A stretch of 64,000 nucleotides of DNA from Prescottella defluvii (GTDB taxonomy: Bacteria > Actinomycetota > Actinomycetes > Mycobacteriales > Mycobacteriaceae). The position numbers were made by a program, and so were the translations under genes. The stretch lies in assembly GCF_000738775.1 (NCBI RefSeq), contig NZ_JPOC01000036.1:1-64000 (forward strand). The letters run 5' to 3'. Below, one piece after another: positions 61,060 through 64,000 of the stretch. A model generated the notes under the pieces. It did no database searches. It was not told where the DNA came from and saw only the letters and a list, made by a program, of their open reading frames with translations. Each line of letters opens with the position of its first letter. Position 1 is the first letter of the stretch.

Positions 61060-61084
61060 CCGCCTTATCTTGGAGTCTCCACCA

Positions 61085-62086
61085 GTGCACACACAGACCC
61101 GACGCCGCACCCTCACGTCCCTGGCCGCCGTCGGCGTGGCCGTCAGCCTCGCCCTCACCGGTTGCTCGTCCACCGACAGCGATGCCGATACAACGGCGGC
61201 CGCCACCGACGAGTTCCCGCGGACCGTCCAGCACTTCCGGGGCACAACCGAAATCGAATCCCGGCCGCAGCGGATCGTCACCCTCGACAACAGCTACGCC
61301 GACGCCGTCCTGCTGCTCGAGTCGCCGCTCGTCGGCTTCGTCGACTACCGCGAGCAGGGCCTGCCCGACTACCTCGGCGCGGCACGCGAGAAGCACGCCG
61401 CCGAAGCCGTCTCGGTCGGCAAGGTCCAGGCTGCGAGCCTCGAGAAGGTCGCCCAACTGGAGCCCGACCTGATCCTCTCGGCCGAGGTACGCGACGGAAA
61501 GAACTACGAGGCGCTCTCGGCGCTGGCACCGACGGTGTTCTCCCAGTCGACCGGGCCGACGTGGAAGGACAACATCCGACTGGTCGCGAAGGCACTCGGC
61601 AAGGAGGACCTGGCCGAGCAGAAGATCGGCGACTACGAGGAACGTGCCAAGGCGATCGGCGACGAGATCAACACCAAGGCGAACAACCCGAAGGTGACCG
61701 TCGTGCGCTTCGCCGGCGAGCCGACCGCCCGCCTGTACCGGACGACATCGTTCAGTGGCATCGTCCTCGCGGACGCCGGACTCGCCCGCCCCGCCAGCCA
61801 GCAGGCGGATCCCGCGGACGCCGGCAGCATCATGAACTCGATCAGCCCCGAACTGATCAACGAGGCCGATGCCGACGTCATCTTCGTCTCGACGTACGAG
61901 GACCCCGAGGGCAAGTCCGCCAAGGCCGCGGAGGCCTTCCTGCAGAACCCGCTGTGGGGAACGCTGAAGGGCCGCATCGTGGAGGTCGACGACGCGATGT
62001 GGATGACTCCGGTCAGCATCCAGGGGGCGCACAAGATCCTCGACGACCTCGCGCAGGCCTTCGGGGTCGACCCGCACAACAGCTAA
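61085..62086 (+). CDS. fecB: Iron-siderophore ABC transporter substrate-binding lipoprotein
   Basis: A 333-residue exported lipoprotein: basic RRRT, hydrophobic core, lipobox LTGC with Cys near residue 24. The mature part is a class III periplasmic-binding fold of two lobes joined by a long helix (RIVTLDNSYADAVLLLESPL, ADVIFVSTYEDPEGKSAKAAE). M. tuberculosis has fecB next to ctaD (Rv3044). The GTG at 61085 has GGAG nine bases before it. An iron box lies just upstream. It is followed 49 bases later by a second binding protein. The symbol follows the mycobacterial neighbour. Confidence 0.9.
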   Translation: MHTQTRRRTLTSLAAVGVAVSLALTGCSSTDSDADTTAAATDEFPRTVQHFRGTTEIESRPQRIVTLDNSYADAVLLLESPLVGFVDYREQGLPDYLGAAREKHAAEAVSVGKVQAASLEKVAQLEPDLILSAEVRDGKNYEALSALAPTVFSQSTGPTWKDNIRLVAKALGKEDLAEQKIGDYEERAKAIGDEINTKANNPKVTVVRFAGEPTARLYRTTSFSGIVLADAGLARPASQQADPADAGSIMNSISPELINEADADVIFVSTYEDPEGKSAKAAEAFLQNPLWGTLKGRIVEVDDAMWMTPVSIQGAHKILDDLAQAFGVDPHNS

Positions 62087-62135
62087 CCTGAGTCGTCCCG
62101 CCCCCACCGAGCTCGCCGAACAGGAAGCCGCCGCA

Positions 62136-63158
62136 TTGTCCAGTTCCCAGCCCGTCCGCACCGTCCGTCGCACTGCCGTCGCCGTGATCGCGGCGTCGAC
62201 GGTCCTCGCGGGACTCACCGGATGCAGCGGCGCGACCGAGGACGACGCGAGCACGATCGTGCGGACCACGACGAAGATCGCCGGCGCGGGTGTCGTGAGC
62301 GTCGAGCGCGACACCCACGCCGCCTGCGCCGCGCCCACGCCGGCGGAACCGGGCGCACCGGATCCGCTGCGCATCGTCGTCCTCGACAGCGCCGCATTGG
62401 ATTCAGCGTGTGCACTGGGAATGTGGCAGCGCGTCGTCGGCGCCGCGACGTCCGCCGACGGAACCCCGCAGCCGGCGTACCTCGGGGCCGGGATCTCCGC
62501 GCTGCCGAGCGTCGGGTCCGCCTCGGCGCCCGACGTCGACCTGATCGCGGCGGCCACCCCGGATCTGATCCTGGGCTCCGAGCCGGCCGATCCGGCACTC
62601 GCCGACCGCCTGCGGGCGGTGGCACCCACCGTGTTCGTCGGCGGCGACCCGGTGCAGTGGAAGGAGCGCGTCCTCGCCTCGGGCCGGGCGATGGGACGTG
62701 GCGCCGCCGCGCAACAGGCCCTCGACGCCTACACCGCGGACGCAGCCCGGATCGGAACCGAGATCGACGCCCGCCGGACGCAGGCGTCGGTGATCCGGTT
62801 CGGCGGGGATTCTGCGGCGATCCAGGGACCGGGCAGCTTCTCCGGGCAGGTCCTCGCCGACGCCGGTGTCCAGCGCCCGCCGTCCCAACGCCTCGACGTG
62901 GCCTCGAAGGACATCGACGGCCTCGGGGAACTCGGAGACGCGGAAGGCGATCTGATCTACGTCAGCTTCGACGGCCCCGACGGGCTCGAACACGGAACGA
63001 CGGTCATGGAATCCGACGACTGGTACGAACTCGGGGCCGTGACCGACAAGCGCGTCTTCGCCGTCGACGACGCGATCTGGAACGACGGCAACGGACTCGT
63101 CGCCGCGCGCGCAGTGCTCACCGATCTGAGGAGTTCATTGAATGGATACGTCAGTTAG
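62136..63158 (+). CDS. Second FecB/HmuT-like substrate-binding lipoprotein
   Basis: A 340-residue lipoprotein beginning with TTG (GGAAG five bases upstream). Lipobox LTGC with Cys near residue 30; two-lobed binding fold ([37 protein letters not shown]). It has the same length class and C-terminal layout as the protein at 61085 but low similarity, so it is an old duplicate. Because the next gene has an HtaA domain, a heme ligand is possible as well as a siderophore. It overlaps that gene by 17 bases. Confidence 0.87.
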   Translation: MSSSQPVRTVRRTAVAVIAASTVLAGLTGCSGATEDDASTIVRTTTKIAGAGVVSVERDTHAACAAPTPAEPGAPDPLRIVVLDSAALDSACALGMWQRVVGAATSADGTPQPAYLGAGISALPSVGSASAPDVDLIAAATPDLILGSEPADPALADRLRAVAPTVFVGGDPVQWKERVLASGRAMGRGAAAQQALDAYTADAARIGTEIDARRTQASVIRFGGDSAAIQGPGSFSGQVLADAGVQRPPSQRLDVASKDIDGLGELGDAEGDLIYVSFDGPDGLEHGTTVMESDDWYELGAVTDKRVFAVDDAIWNDGNGLVAARAVLTDLRSSLNGYVS

Positions 63159-64000
63159 GACGAGAAGTCTCGTACGCGGTTTCGCGGCGGTGACGGCAGC
63201 GATGCTCGCATGCATCGCCCCGGCCACCGCATCCGCAGCGGTACCGACCGTCCCCGCCTCCGGTCCCTCGATCGCGGTGTACGCGGCCGACGGTGTCACC
63301 CCGCTGGGAGACACACCGGTGCACGAGGGCGACCGGATCGTGGTGCGCGGCGCAGGGTTCGATCCGCATGCCAACACCGGCGGACTCCCCCTGCCGGTGC
63401 CGCCCGGTGTTCCGCACGGCACGTTCGTGGCGTTCGGCGCGTTCGCCGAGCACTGGCGCCCGTCCCAGGCCGCACCGGCCGAGTCCCGCGTCGGGCAGCA
63501 GCGATCGGCGACCGCCTGGGTGATGTCCGAGGACGCACTGAACCGGGTCCCCGACGCCCCCTTCGACTTCCGGCGCACCATCCGGCAGCAGTGGGTACCG
63601 CTCGCCGACAACGGTTCCTTCACCGCGACCCTCACTGTGAAGAAGCCCGCGACCGTTCCGGAGGGCGCGGTGTACGGCATCTACACGTACGCCGCCGCCG
63701 ACGCCGTGAATCCGGCGGAGGAATTGAGCGTCCCGGTCCGCTTCGACCCCTCCCCCGGCCCCAACGCCCCGGTACCGCCGGCACAGGATCTGGTGTGGGG
63801 ATTCGCGCCTGGCTACACCGATCTGGTCAAGACCACGTTGCAGGGCTCGGTCTCCGGCACCGATGGCGCGAGCGTACGACCCGACGGGCGCATGACGTTC
63901 GAATCCGCCTCCGCCGACATCGATCCCACGACCGGCTACGGCGTCGCGAAGTACCGCGGCACCGTCGTGTCCTTCACCCGGTTCCACCTCGCCGAGATCG
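63142..64000 (+). CDS. HtaA-domain cell-surface heme-binding protein, 3' end outside window
   Basis: The frame starts at the ATG at 63142 with GAGGAG upstream and is open to the window edge (286 codons seen). A signal peptide (about 1-32, ending TASAA) is followed by a beta-rich domain (about 35-205) and, from about residue 213, an HtaA domain: [46 protein letters not shown]. HtaA domains bind heme and hemoglobin in Corynebacterium. The 17-base overlap with the binding-protein gene shows co-translation. The C-terminus, probably with a membrane anchor, is not in view. Confidence 0.87.
   Translation, partial: MDTSVRTRSLVRGFAAVTAAMLACIAPATASAAVPTVPASGPSIAVYAADGVTPLGDTPVHEGDRIVVRGAGFDPHANTGGLPLPVPPGVPHGTFVAFGAFAEHWRPSQAAPAESRVGQQRSATAWVMSEDALNRVPDAPFDFRRTIRQQWVPLADNGSFTATLTVKKPATVPEGAVYGIYTYAAADAVNPAEELSVPVRFDPSPGPNAPVPPAQDLVWGFAPGYTDLVKTTLQGSVSGTDGASVRPDGRMTFESASADIDPTTGYGVAKYRGTVVSFTRFHLAEI

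Overview
The window is GC-rich chromosomal DNA from a mycolic-acid actinobacterium, most likely Rhodococcus or a close relative. The evidence is codon usage strongly biased to G/C at third positions, many GTG starts, GTGA/ATGA gene overlaps, a HupB with a KKTAA-repeat tail, a GatCAB/GltX route to Gln-tRNA, and gene order that follows, as I remember it, the Mycobacterium tuberculosis segment hupB-leuD-leuC (Rv2986c) to ctaD-fecB (Rv3043c-Rv3044). The species cannot be fixed from the sequence alone.

Layout. 1-3.5 kb: hupB (partial), leuDC and a divergent IclR-type regulator of the LtbR kind. 3.6-8.7 kb: a PPOX-fold flavoprotein, a 55-residue DUF5302 protein, two identical tRNA-Glu genes, tRNA-Gln, gltX, a fumarylacetoacetase-family gene and an MFS transporter. 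8.7-18 kb: leuB, serA, ilvBNC and ilvD. ilvB has a 15-codon leader peptide rich in Leu/Val/Ile and a U-tract terminator, an attenuator. 18-25 kb: an AbiEi/DUF559-like gene bracketed by two palindromic repeats, doxX, lppZ, and the pfkA-gatB-antiporter group. 25.3-30.2 kb: an insert absent from the mycobacterial order (two-component system, secreted phospholipase A2 plus membrane hydrolase, DinB protein, a decayed flavin monooxygenase pseudogene). 30.3-41 kb: gatCA, an ACT-domain gene, ligA, a sulfur-relay operon (iscS-mnmA-metE-like), and two acyltransferases. 41.1-42.3 kb: a second AbiEi/DUF559-like gene, again bracketed by its own matched repeats. 42.4-54 kb: etfBA with a perfect 22-bp palindromic operator, the methylglucose-lipopolysaccharide-type cluster (methyltransferase, GH57, GT4, acyltransferase), ald, a PQQ-propeller lipoprotein and two methyltransferases. 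54.2-60.7 kb: echA, Nudix, an ABC ATPase, PTH2, serB and ctaD. 60.7-64 kb: an intergenic region with a DosR-like palindrome and an iron-box-like palindrome, then two siderophore/heme-binding lipoproteins and a partial HtaA-domain protein.

How the genes work together. leuB, leuCD, ilvBNC and ilvD supply most of branched-chain amino-acid synthesis; serA and serB are the first and last steps of serine synthesis. tRNA-Glu, tRNA-Gln, gltX and gatCAB make up the indirect charging of tRNA-Gln. iscS and mnmA form a tRNA-thiolation relay. etfBA and ctaD feed respiration. The 45-49 kb cluster makes an intracellular methylated polysaccharide. The 61-64 kb genes handle iron or heme.

Most unusual observation. 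Two paralogous nuclease-like genes, at 18.2 and 41.3 kb, each interrupt the otherwise conserved order. Each is flanked by a pair of matched palindromic repeats, different at the two loci, and each has an inverted pair of TGTGGA/TCCACA (DnaA-box-like) elements just upstream. This looks like a small cassette type with its own boundary elements. That is inference and needs comparative genomics.
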